Assembly: GCA_001662425.1 (NCBI GenBank)
Contig: BDDC01000151.1
Span: 34,056-98,055, forward strand
DNA: 64,000 bases
From: Chlamydomonas sphaeroides
Lineage: Eukaryota > Chlorophyta > Chlorophyceae > Chlamydomonadales > Chlamydomonadaceae
Direction of reading: 5' to 3'
A program made the position numbers and the translations under genes. The notes below the pieces were generated by a model that worked only from the letters and a program-made list of their open reading frames with translations, did not search any database and was not told the origin of the DNA. Of this stretch, positions 11,499 through 24,950 are shown piece by piece. Within the stretch, counting starts at the first letter, position 1; each line of letters opens with the position of its first letter.

Positions 11499-13928
11499 TC
11501 AGGCGGCGGCCAGAAGGTCATCCAGGTCCATGGCGGGTCCGGCAGCGCCACCGGCCCCCGCGCCACCGCCCTCGGCCGCCTTGGGCTCCAGGTCGATGAG
11601 CGTCGAGGAGCGCGCCGCCAGCTCGCCGATGGCGATGCGGCCGCGGCTGCGGATGTACGACGCCACCGCCTGCATCTCCTCGGTGCTGATGTAGATGTAC
11701 TGCGCACAGGGCCGTACCGCAAGTGAGGTGAGGGGCGGTGCTGTGCGGCAGATTGCGCAGGACCGTGGGCGTGGGCCCCACGACGGGCGTGAGCCTGGCG
11801 CCCGCCCCGCCTCGGCCAGAGTGCGTGGCGCAGCACCCCACGCGCTGACTACCGAAGGCACGTACCCGCCGGCCGTAGCCCCACAACGCACGGCAGACGC
11901 GGCTCGGTCCCTCCTGCCCTTCCGCGCGCAATCGCAGTCCTCTGCCGATCAGCGCAGCCCCGCCCACGGCCGCGCGAGCCGGCCCCCCGCGCGGCCCCAT
12001 GCATCAACCACACCACGCCAGGGGGCGCGCCCCGTCCGCGGCCTCTCCGCCGGCCCCGCCTGGCGCCCGCCGCACTCCACCCCGCGCCAACATCAGCCCG
12101 CGCAGCCGCTCCCACCTTGCCGCGCTCGTCCATGACGCCCGTGAGGCGGCCCATGGCCTCCAGGCTGCGGATGCGCTCGATGGCGTCCGCGGTGCGCATG
12201 CCAAACTCCAGCGCCAGGCCCTCCAGCGGCACGATCTTGAGGCGCTTTATGTGGTCCACAAAGGACTGCAGCAACCCCTCGCCGGCGGCGCCAGAGCCGT
12301 CGCCCTCTGTGGGAGGGTTGGGAGGGGAGGGCGGGAGGGGGAGGCAGCGTTGGGAGGCGGCGCGGCGGCTTTGTTGTGGGCATGGACGCTCGCTTAGTTG
12401 GAGCGTTGGGAGTTGAGGACTCGAAGGCCCTAATTTTAACACGGCCAGGCTGTTGAGGACCGGTGGTGGCTCCGCGCCCCTAGTAAGGCGCCGCGGTGCT
12501 GTCGCGAGCGCCATGCCCTGGGTATAGAGGCGGCAGGCCCCGGCACTGGGCCCTGCGCGGCTGGGAAGGCTCAAATGGCGGCCGACAACGCTGTCAGGAG
12601 TCATGGAGGGGCTGGGGCTGGGGCTGGGGCTGGGGCTGGGGCTGGGGCTGGGGCTGGGGCTGGGGCTGGGGCTGGGCCGGGAGCAAAGACTTACTCCGCC
12701 AGCCGCTGAGAGCAACCCATGCGCCCAACGCACTTCGGCCGCGCCCCCGGCCTTCGTCGTTGCATCGTGAAACCATCTGCTTCGGTGCCGGCGCTGCCGT
12801 GCCGGTGCCTCACCCTCGCCCTGCTCCTCGACACTAATAAGGTTCATCCACTTGGCCGCCTCCTCCTCCTCCCGCCGTGCACGCTCCTCAGCCGCTCGCC
12901 GCATCCCCTCCTCCTGCGCGGCAGCCGCGGTGGCAACCGGGGGCACATCAGGAGAAGGCGCCAGAGGCCGCGATACTGAAGTTTAAGGCAACGACTTTGC
13001 ACTTTTGTATGTCACCCCCCGTGCGGTGCGGCTGCAGATGCTGCCACTGCGGCTACACGCCGCTCCGGGCCGCAAATGCACATCCCGTACGGTGCATGTC
13101 ATGTTGGGGGCGGCGGTTCAAATCCATGCCGTGAACGGAGGATGCCCGAGACCACGTTCGGGCCGCCGGGGTCCAGCTATGCGAGGCAGGGAGCACAAAA
13201 CGGCTGGCAGAGCGCGCAGGGGCCGCCGGTGGGCACAGGCTCGCCGAGCGCGCACCTGCGCTGCCTCCTGCGCCTCGCGCTCGGCCTCGCGCTTTGCGCG
13301 GCGCTCCTCGTATGCGCTGCGTTTGTTGCCCTTGGCGTCGTCGGCAGCGCGCTGCGCTGCGGCGGCCTCGCGGCGGGCTGCGCGGCGGGCCGCTCGGCGG
13401 TCCTGGGGCATGTCCTGCGCGTGTGGCACGTCGGTGGGGGCGGCAATCGACAGAAGGGTCACGGCCTCGAGAAGGCAGGCAAGAGGAGCCGACGGGAGGC
13501 GGAAGCGATGAGGGCAGAGAGGCGAGGTGGTGGGTTGGCGGCACCCCGGCTGTCCGCGCGGTCGCGGCACGCACCTCATCCTCCGAGCCGCTGCCGCTCA
13601 CGTCCTCGTCCGGCTCACTCTCTGCTGCAGCGTCAACGGCTCCTTGCCGCTGCGCTAAGCGCTGGCGCATGCCAGCGCGCATCCGATCCGCAGCTGCTTG
13701 TCGCCCGCCTGCAGGCGGCGCTTGCCGAGCAGCAGCTTGAGCCTGCAGAGGGTGGCCGTCAGCATGCGAGGTCGCACACCTGGGACGATGCAGCAATTCG
13801 CTTGCCTGCCGTGGCGCAGGCGCTGTGGCCTCCTCCACTGCATTTTTCTTGCTAGTTTGTACAGTAAAAATTGCAAGTCCCGCTAAGACGGCCAAGAGAA
13901 CAACTGCGGCGAGCACCACAGCCAACAT
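11499..13928 (-). CDS. DDRGK1: DDRGK domain-containing protein 1 (UFBP1)
   Basis: ER-anchored adaptor and target of the UFM1 conjugation system; it recruits the UFL1 ligase in ER-phagy and ribosome quality control. Five exons: 13928-13575, 13414-13256, 12913-12814, 12306-12116, 11699-11499, giving 334 residues (human 314). The start ATG at 13928 opens directly on a hydrophobic anchor (about residues 1-22, rich in V, L and A). Then come an acidic stretch (SEPDEDVSGSGSEDE), a long charged Arg/Glu/Ala helix in exons 2-3, and the C-terminal winged-helix DDRGK domain with MGRLTGVMDERGK and YIYISTEEMQAVA across intron 4. The signature reads MDERGK here rather than DDRGK. The in-frame codon at 13952 is GTG and is not the start. 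It is followed on the same strand by TRMT2A, 771 bp away, and converges with MCM8. Confidence 0.92.
12607..12676. repeat. GGGGCT hexamer microsatellite in a DDRGK1 intron
   Basis: About 11.5 near-perfect tandem copies of GGGGCT (AGCCCC on the transcribed strand) inside DDRGK1 intron 3. G-rich hexamers of this type may form G-quadruplexes. Copy number is probably polymorphic. Confidence 0.9.
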
Positions 13929-14699
13929 TGTGCACGAGTGCGAGCAAGGCACGACGCTGCCACGTGTTCAAAAATTCGTAGCAATGTACAGCCATGCGGT
14001 GTTGAGCAGTTCAGTGCAATGACGCGTGTCAAACCCAAACGCCGCGTCTTCCCCTCGTTGTCCCAAGACGTCCACGTACGGCCTCACATACGCACGTACG
14101 GCCTCACGCGTCAGACGCGACCTTCCCTGGGCATATCTCTCAACACCCGTACTGTGCCAGACACATCTCGGATCGCCCCTTCATTGCTCACGGCCAACGC
14201 CCAAACGGCCCCCCTGACGGTCCCCCCCAGCTGATGGCCATCCAGGGCCGTGCTGCTGACCGCAAGTGCTGCTGACTGCAAGTCTAGCTGTGTCAGTCCT
14301 TTCGCATTTTGCCCGTGTGGCCAATACTGATTTCGGCGTCCGGCGTACCTATCGACGGTAAATGTACCTGTCCCGGCTGTTTGCAGGGTGGCTGCTGAGG
14401 CCGTCAAGGCTGTGCTGAACGCACTGCACCGTTCCACCACAGCTGCTTCCACCTAGCCATCCGGCCCCTCCAGCGGGCCACAGCCTCAAGCAGCCAAGAT
14501 AGCGTGCTCGCCCTCGGCTCCTGCGCACCCCCATCCGCGGCCCCATTCTACAGTTAGTACACGCCCAAGCCGCGCACCCAACGCCCCTATCGCAGCACGC
14601 TTCATTCACCCCCGTACATCAGTCGCTGTGCTGCGTCCGCGTCCACGTCCGAGCCTCCCTGATGCCCTCCCACCCAACCGCAAACCCCGGTCAGCGCCT
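13929..14699. promoter_or_regulatory. Region between the DDRGK1 start and the TRMT2A stop
   Basis: 771 bp holding the DDRGK1 promoter and the TRMT2A 3' UTR, both transcribed leftward. It contains a direct repeat of GTACGGCCTCAC (about 14077-14088 and 14097-14108). No further exon was supported. Confidence 0.4.
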
Positions 14700-17600
14700 T
14701 CACCGCTCCAGCAGCATCACCGCCTCCACGTGCGCCGTGTGCGGGAAGAGGTCCACCGCCAGCGCCTTGACGGGCCGGAACGGAACCCAGTCGCCACCGA
14801 AGCCGCTGTCACCGCCGCCGTAGCCGCCGCGCCGGCCGCGGCCGCCGCGCCCGCCGCGGCCACCGCCACCGGCGCTGCGGTTGTCTGAAGAAGGCACACG
14901 GCACGGGCAGCGCCAGGCGTTACGGCACGCAGTCGGACCTGGCTGGCCCGCCCCCTGTTTGTACGCCCGTCCTCGCTGCGCGTTCCACCGCCCTGCCATG
15001 CCCATGCTGTGTGCCCCCGTAGGCGCCCGCCCTTCCCTGCGCTGCCGCCCGCGCAGCCCTGCTGCCCGCGCTGTCCTGCCATAACGATACCGCCCGCCCA
15101 GCCCTGCCGCCCGCGCCGCCACCCCGCCCAGCCGCTGCGCCCTCACCCGGCGGGCTGCACAGCTGCACCACGTTCTGCACCAGGTTGTCCGGGTTGCAGC
15201 TCACAAACACCAGCCGCCGGATCTTGGCGCAGCCCAGCAGCGCCCGCACCACGCTTTTGTGCAGCCCGGCGCGGGGCGGGTCGGCGATGGCCACCACCTG
15301 CGGCAGGGCAGGGCAGGGCCGAGGGAGGACGGGGACGAGGGAGGGGAGAGGAGGCGGTGAGGCGCGAGTGCAGGGCCGAGGGAGGGAGGCACGCGGCGAG
15401 GAGTCCAGGGGCAGGGCGCCGGGCGGCAGCAGGCGTTGGGCGCGTCCTTAGATGGCCGTGGGCGCGCCGCCCGCAAGGCGCGGTGTGCTGCAGCAGCCGG
15501 TGGTGGCCCCGGCCAAGAGCTGGGCGCTGGCAGAGGGCAGGCCTCCGGACCCCGCGCCGGTCCTCTACCCCACGTCAGCGCCCCGCGGCTCGCCTGCTGG
15601 TACGCGTCGTCGTCGGCGTGCGTGGACAGGATGCCCGGCAGCGCGTCCTCGGCCTTGCCCGCCACGAACTCTGAGGGGCGCGGCGTCACAGGGCGTGTTG
15701 GCGTTAAGCCAGCGCCTCGGGCCCAGCCCGCTTGCGCAAGCATGCCGGCGGGGCGGGCGCCGCGCCATGGCGCCACACTACCACGTGCCTCTGGTCGGGT
15801 CGAGCACGGTACGCACGCCGGCAGCCGCCGCTGCACACAGCCGCAACCCACGAATGGCCCCGCAGCGACGCACCCGCGTTGGTGATGCTGTTGAGCTGCG
15901 CGTTGACGCGCGCGTCGTCAATGGCCGACGGCACCTGCGGCCATGGCCGACAACAGCACCTCAGCGGCGCCACGACGAGGCCGCCAGCAGGACAAGCACG
16001 CACAGCAAGCGTGACCGCACGGCGTGAGTGCGCGGGGCTGGCGGGCCGGTCACACACTAGCAGGCCGTGTGCAGGCCCGGCTGGGCCACGCGGTACGCGG
16101 CCGCGCCACGCGAGCCTTTGACCTCAAGCCAAGTTCAACGCGTGTGTCACGAAACCCCACACCCCACCCCACCCACCGAGTCGACGCCGACCACCTTGGC
16201 CACCTGCGGAGGGCACACGACGCGACGGGGAGCACAAAGTTACAGCGGGGCCGCACGTCGGCGAGGGCCTTGGTCCTCCACGCCCCAGGCCGGCCGCCAT
16301 CCCAGGCCGGCCTCCAGCCCACCTCGCCACCCGCACACCCCATCTCCCGCGTGCGCAGTCGGGGCCCGCTCCCTCTCGCCTTGGAGGCCACAGTGAGCCC
16401 GATGGTGCCGGTGCCGCAGCAGATGTCCAGCAGCAGCGTGGATGAGCCGGAGCCGCTGGCGGCCCCGGGCGCGGCGCCCGCGGCCCAGTCGCCCACGATC
16501 TTGTACAGTACGCAGGTGGCGGGCGAATTGACCTGGCGGGGAGGATGTAATTTGGGAGACCGTTGGCAGGAGGCAGTGTTGTTGCATTGTGTGCCTTGCG
16601 TGCTTGCGGAGCATGGGGCGGCGAAGCGCAGTCGGCATCGAGGACCGTGTGCGGAGCTCGCTGCCCGCGCGTGGTGGAAGAGAAGCCGGCGCCGGCGCAG
16701 CAACGCGACGCAGCAGGGGGCTGGGGTCGGCAGGGCGTACCTGGAAGAAGGCGGTGGGCGAGATGCGGAAGCGCAGCTCGCACAGCGAGTCGTGGATGAA
16801 GCCGGGGCCCGAGCAGATCGCCAGCGCGGCGTCCGCAGCGGCCGTGGCCGCCGCGTCCTCGGCGCCCGCCGCCGCGGCGGCCGCCGGCACCTGCGACAGC
16901 AGAAGCGTGTGGCCGGGCCGGGAGTCCATCGGCATGGGTGCGCTGCAGCCGATACCGCCGCCCGCGGTGCGTGCGCTAACACATCTAACCTACACGGCGC
17001 GCGGGGCCCTCTCCCACTGCGCCGATGACACCAGTCGAGACCCCGGCGGTCGAGCATTGCAGCCGCAGGCAATGCAGTACCCTCAAGCCTCCGGCCCCTG
17101 CCTCCCCCACAACCTGCCTCCCCACACACAGCAACCCAGTGGGGCGCACCTCGATGACCCGCGCGTCAAAGGGCGCCGCGTTGCTGACGCCGCTGTGGTA
17201 CTGCACGCGCACCGTGCTCAGCGGCTGCCCCGCAGCCGCCGCCGCCGCGTGCAGCGCCGCCGCCATGGCGCGCAGCTCTGCCGCCTCCACGGCCGGCTCC
17301 GCCATGGCGCGCGTGTAGTTGGGGTTCACCTGGCGCCCCGGGGGGAGTCGCATCAGGCGCCAGCCCGACCTCCACCTGGCCGGGACAGCCTCATCCCAAG
17401 TACCCGGGCCTGCGCAGCCGCCCGCACCGCAGCTATCGGCGGCCCCGCTCCCAAGAACCGGCGCCACGGCTTGCGAAGCGCCAGACCCAGCGCACACGGC
17501 CTGGCCTGCCGCCCGCACCGCCGCCACAACCCAACAACCCTAGCCCCCTCTGCGCCCTTCCCCACGCCGCCCCCACCTGCAGCATGACCAGCACCTCATC

Positions 17601-20600
17601 CGGCACCGGCGCCTCCGGCTCCACCTCCGTCACCTCGGCCACCGGCATGCCGCCCGGCGCCTCCACCTTGGCACTCGCGTCCTCCTCCGCCTTGGCCTCG
17701 GCCTCGGCGCCCTCCGCCTTGGCCTCCGCCGGCTTGGCGGGCGCGTCGAAGGTGACGAGGAAGGTGAAGGGCTCCAGGGAGGCGAAGCTGGGCGCCGGCA
17801 TGACCGCCTGGCTGGCGGCGGCGGCGGGGTCGGCGGCCAGCGCCGAGGCGGCCAGCGGCACCGGCAGGAAGCTGCTGCGGCTGCCCTCGCGGACTGCGGG
17901 CGGTAGTAGGGAAGGGGCGAGCAGCGGGTCGGGGCGGGGGCGGTGACGCAGCGGCACAGGCTGCCAGCAGTCGGGGGTTCGGGACGAGCTGGCAGTGTCG
18001 ATCGTGGGGGAGCGGAGGTGGCAGGGCGCGGGAGGGAGGGAGGCGGCGGCACGCTGCCTCACCCAGCAGCAGCCGCCAGTAGCCCTCCTGCTTGCGCTTG
18101 TCGTACACGGGGAAGCGCGAGTGCTGCTTGATGTGCGCCGCGGCGGCGAGCGCCATGCGGATGGCGGCCGCGCTGGTATGGCGGGTGGGCTCGGGCGAGC
18201 CCACGCACGTGATGCCGTCCTGCGCCGGGAGCGGGAGCAGGAGGGGGGGCGCGGAGGCGGGCATCAGACAGGCGCGTCGTGGGGGTCTACGCACGCAAGG
18301 GGTGGGCGCTGCTGGCAGCTTGGCGCCGGGGCCGCGGCCGTGCTGGCGCAGCCGCAAAGCTCTCGCCTGCCCTGCAGGGGTCAGGAACGCGCCGCGCAGG
18401 CCATCCGCGGCGACCGTGCTGGCCTGTGACTGCGGCCCATCACCCGCTGGCCCTCCTGCTCGGCCCTCCTGCTAGGCCCCCCAGGTCCCCCTGGGACGCA
18501 CAATGAAGGCGCCGCGCAGGAAGCCCACTCCCGGCTGCTCGTGCTCGTCCAGGCCGATGGTGAACTCGTTCTTGTTGCGGTAGCGCTCCAGCTGCGGATT
18601 GGGCGGCAGGCAGGCAGGCAGGAGGCAGGCAGGCAGGAGCAGCGCATGGGCAAGAGGACGAGCACACCTGCACCAACTCCGCAGGCGGCCAGTGTTCTCT
18701 GCCTGACAGCAGCAGCAGCTGGGGGCCACCAGCCGCTGCCGAATCTGCGGCGCGCGCCTTGGATCTCCGCCCTGCTCCCCTGGCCCCGTATCCCCCAGCC
18801 GTCAGCCCCCCGCCCCTTGCTGGCCTCTGCAGGCGCCCCAAACCCCCAGCCCCAGCCCCCGGGGGGCCGCCGCACCTGTGGCGCGCGCATGATGCCCATC
18901 AGCGGGCACGCCAGCGCCGGGCGGCGGCCCCCGGCCGGGTCGGCCTTCACGGCCGCGACCGCCGCCTCGCGCGCGGCCTTGACCCAATCCGGCTTGGTGT
19001 CGCCGTACGTGCGGCGGTCCACCTGCGTGCGGGCGTGTTGGGGTGGGAGCGGGGTGCTTGGGGTGGTGTCCGCAGCCTTGGCCTAAGGCGTCCATCGCGG
19101 GGCAGCGTCTCCCGCGGGCAACCGCGCCGGCCTGCATCGGCTGCTGCTCGGACCCCCAAGCCCCGCTGGCCCAGACCAGGCACTTGCAGACCGTGCCCTC
19201 GCCCCAGCAGCAGCGCCCCCTCCTCCTGCCGCACCTCCTCCGTGATGCCGCCCAGCGCCGCCACGATGCGGCCGTGCTTGTCCGTGAGCTGCTGCCCGTA
19301 CGGCACCTTCCACCAGGGGCACACCGCCTCGCACACGTTGGGCACACGCGGCGCCTGCAGGCCAGCGGGGGCCAAAGGCAGGGGCAGGGGCAGGGGCGGG
19401 GACCCGGCAGCGCAGTCGGTCCAGGGGCCGGCGGCGCGGACGCACGCACGCAACGTCCGGACACGTGGGCCGTGGCGGGAGCGCTCGGGCGGGGGCAGGG
19501 CAGACTGACGGGGCGCTTGCCGTGCGCACCTTGGGGCCGCGGCTGGCCCCCGCCTGCGGCTCGTCCGCGTCGTCGCGGGCGCGCTTGCGGGACTCGCGCT
19601 GCGGCCATGGGCGGCGGGGCGGGCCGGCGGCGAGCGGGAGAGGCAGGGTCAGTGGAGGCGCAACAGGGCGAGGAGCTGTTGGTGCCGCTGCCTGCTGGCA
19701 TCGGTGCGCACGGCGGGCAGGTCACACCGCGGCGGCCCGCCCCGACTGCCAAGTTGAGGCGCCGCTGCCTACAACGCTGAACACCCCACAGCCTGCGCCC
19801 CTTCACGTTCCCTGTCCCCCGCCCCTAGACCACAGTAGCTTTGTTGCGATACCTCGCCTGGCCCCCGCCCCTACACACGCCGCTTCACACGTCCACGCAG
19901 ACGCACACGCCCCTCGGCCGCCTCCCCACCTTGGCTGCGTACTCGGGCGCCATGCCCTTCTCAAACGTCAGCGAGGTGCCCGGCTCGGGCGGCTCGGCGG
20001 TCGCCAGCAGGTCCGTCGCGGCCCTGCGGCCGCAGCACCCACATGCCACCCGGCGCAGCAGCGCATCAGCTCAGGCAGCCCGGCAGCACGGCCACCACAC
20101 GGCCACAACAGCGGTGGCCTCGCGGGCAGCAGACGAGGCCGGTGCGCCCAGCGCGCCAACGGCGTCGCCCCCGGCAAGCCCCTGAGGGCGTGCCCGGCAG
20201 CGCGCGGCTCGCGCTGCGGCAGCGTGCGCCGCCCGCGCCTCACAGGCGCTGTTGCGGGAGATAGGGGCGGCTGTGGTGCGCGCTCATCCGCCCATCCGCC
20301 GTGCGGCCGCGTTGTCGCGGGGGCCGCATCCCCCGGCAGTGCTGCCGCTCCGCCGTGCGGCCGCCTGGGGGCCAAGGCTCACCTGCACTCGGCCTCGTTG
20401 CTAAAGCGCACGTAGCCCACGTCCAAGTCGGGTTCCTTCTCCGTGAACCTGATGCCGCGCTGCGACACGCCGCGCGACTGCAGGAAGCGCTTGAAGGCGC
20501 GCCAGTCCCAGTCGGGGGACACGGGCAGGCCGCGGAGCGTGAGCTCCGAGCCCTGCCGCGGGTGCGGGGGCGGGGGCGAGGGGCGAGGGGCGAGGGGCGA

Positions 20601-21078
20601 GGGGCGAGGGGCGAGGGGCCGGGCGGGGAGGCGGCTTTAGCAGCGGGGGGAGCCACGGGGCCGGTGGTGGCGTGGTGGCAGGGTGGAGCGGCGAGGGGCG
20701 CCGAGGGCGCCCCTGGCGTTGCTGGAGCCGGCGGCAGCGGTCCCGGGACCGCACCGCGGAAGAGGAGCACGGCAGGGCGGCCCATACCCCCGCCGCGCTG
20801 CCTGGGCCCCCTGGTGTCTTACCCCACGGTCCAGGCCGCGCTTGCACTCGTCGGATGCGCGCTTGGCGACGCGCGCCGCGGCGTTGGCGGCGGCGACGAC
20901 CTCGCCGGCGTTGCGCCCGCTCGACAGCAGCGACCGGACAAACTCCAGTTCCCGCCTGCAAGCCCAAAGTTCTTGTCGGCTGACGACATGCGAATGGGGG
21001 CGTTCCGCAATGCGCGGGAGTGCGTACGCACCTGAGCGCGGCGACTTGCGCCGCCATCTGCTGCGCTGCCTCCGTCAT
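14700..21078 (-). CDS. TRMT2A: tRNA (uracil-5-)-methyltransferase homolog A
   Basis: SAM-dependent TrmA/RumA-type enzyme, expected to make m5U54 in tRNA. Eighteen exons: 21078-21032, 20955-20823, 20552-20383, 20023-19930, 19598-19530, 19354-19235, 19022-18876, 18591-18502, 18219-18063, 17893-17577, 17329-17150, 16890-16741, 16532-16380, 16203-16177, 15934-15874, 15670-15594, 15297-15147, 14884-14700; 775 residues. An N-terminal RRM is visible (GSELTLRGLPVSPDWDWRAF, later VGYVRFSNEAEC). Then come VCPWWKVPYGQQL, RYRNKNEFTIG, FRISPTAFFQVN, SAM motif LLLDICCGTGTIGL, IADPPRAGLHKSVV, and the catalytic cysteine in VFVSCNP. The C-terminus FRPVKALAVDLFPHT matches the family, but an unusual RGG-like Gly/Arg block precedes it. 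Introns 13 and 16 appear to have GC donors. Exon 10 adds an Ala/Glu-rich insert. It diverges from ARL5 across 479 bp. Confidence 0.94.
20574..20620. repeat. GGGGCGA tandem repeat in a TRMT2A intron
   Basis: About six tandem copies of a 7-bp GGGGCGA unit just upstream (in transcript sense) of the RRM exon of TRMT2A. Confidence 0.8.
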
Positions 21079-21557
21079 TTCGGCTATTGCCTTGCAGACA
21101 CTACGCAGTAGCTGACGATCGTCTCAGGAAAGTCGGGTCGCCGGGGTATCGGCGAAAGCTGCTTTACAGGGTGTGCATGCGGAACCGAGCTGTCAACAGC
21201 CCTATGTTAGATATTGCAAGAGGAGTACGTTTGCGTCTCGAGTGTGGGCTTGCAGGGCCTTGGGGTACGGTGCTGCGTGCCAATCCGTGCACCAAGTTTC
21301 GCAAACCTGCCGAACTGAGCATTCAGCAGGACAAGGGCCACTGCGTACGCGTGACATGCATACACATACCAGTGAGACACAGCAACCATACACACGAAAG
21401 CAGAAGCTGCGAACTACGCACCTGACGCCACGCCTGACGTCTGGCCTGACTTGAAGGACACTGCAGCTTCCAGACGCACTGAACACAACGCAAGCCTGCA
21501 CCTTCTGGGCCTAGCTAACCGGGCGGCCCCGTCCGAGGGGCCCCCTGCACTGCGACC
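21079..21557. promoter_or_regulatory. Divergent promoter region of TRMT2A and ARL5
   Basis: 479 bp between the two ATG codons and visibly richer in A/T than the flanking genes, as expected for a bidirectional promoter. No canonical element was identified with confidence. Confidence 0.5.
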
Positions 21558-23564
<2,007 letters not shown>

Positions 23565-24950
23565 GAGGGCTCGCTCGCTGGGGTGTTGGGCGATAGAGCC
23601 TGCGGACCAGGGGCAATGCGTCCTCGTGCTTGTGGACCAAGGGCAGAGCCTCCAAAGGGGCTTCGCGCTCGAGGGTGGGCGCTGCGAGGGCTCGCGCTCA
23701 GTAAGTCGCTGTGGAGGGATTCGCGCGGAATGCGCTATCACATGCTGGGGAGGACGTGGCGGACGCATATTGGAGCCGAGCAGGTACGGTTGCGCTTGCG
23801 GGACGTGGCAGTGAGCTGCATGTGTGTCTGGGTGTGGGCTGCCGGCAAGACGCGGCGCCTCGGTTGGCTGTGCAGGGCGCCAAGCGCTGCAAGTGGGGGG
23901 ATGGATTCCCGGGCGCCACGTGTATTGCAGCGAGGGCAGGCAGGGGCACGCCAGAGGCTGTGCAGGCCACGGGCAACGAATGGCTCTAGAGACCAGCACT
24001 GTGGGGCCTGCAGGCGCCGCAAAAGGGGGGGCGTGGCTTTGTGTGAGAGCGGGAACTGCTGGGGGAAAGGGGCAGGCGGTGTGGCGGGTTGTGCTGAGCG
24101 CGCGTGGGCGAGAGGCGTAAGGAGTACGCTGCATGCAGGGCGAGAGTGTCAGGCACTCGGGCCATCGCCCGATGCTGCCCCGATGACGCCTTGGCGGGCG
24201 CCGATGCAAACAAGTATGTGTGCCTGTGCCTCTGCCGCGCTCCCCGGGCCCATACCCGGACCCGGGCGGGCCCTGAGGCCACCAGCTGCTGCCTCAACTC
24301 TGTCGGGCGCGTCTTGCTGTGTGCAGCCGCCAGCAGGCCCGCCAGCAGGCCCCTGCCCGTGCCACGATGCATCACCTCACCCCCAATCAACGCAGCCACG
24401 GGGCTCTGTTTCGACGGGGTTACATTCATCCAGTCCCTCTGCCTGGCTGATGGCTCATGGCATGCCGTATCTCAGCCGCACCTCTGCTGCCGCGCGCCGC
24501 TCACCCCATGGCCTTGCCCCTCCACGCATGCCCCAGCCCCGCTTGGCCCCACATCTGCAGGCCCCACACCTGCAGCCCCCACAGCAGCCCCGCACGCCCA
24601 GCTCGCGTGCGCAGGAGGCCAACCCCCAAAGCACCCGCCCCACAGCTCTCGCCCACCTTGCGGTGCCAGCAAGTCCATGCGACCTGACCGTACCGGTACG
24701 CATGCTCTCAACACATCCCCGCACAGCGACTCGAAATAACCAGTTGCGTGTTGCGTAGCCGGCTGCCAGCTACCACTAATCTTCACAGCTCTTCACACAT
24801 ATGGGGCCTCGCATACCCTGACATGAGACCCACACCCGCTCACCGGCACAGGCACACGGTAGCTCACACAAACCAAAGCGCGCGCATCTCCTGCACCCAC
24901 CAACCCCAATACCCCATACATACCCCCTCACACCGACACCCCTGCCCCGG
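23565..24950. other. Convergent intergenic region between ARL5 and the membrane-protein gene
   Basis: 1.39 kb holding two 3' UTRs. A TTACA at 24420-24424 is TGTAA on the minus strand, about 530 nt past the stop of the left-going gene, and is a plausible poly(A) signal. No TGTAA was found on the plus strand for ARL5. No exon is supported. Confidence 0.5.

Noticed and set aside
21079..21557. Possible tRNA gene in the A/T-richer divergent region
   Set aside because: No cloverleaf or A/B-box pair could be built.
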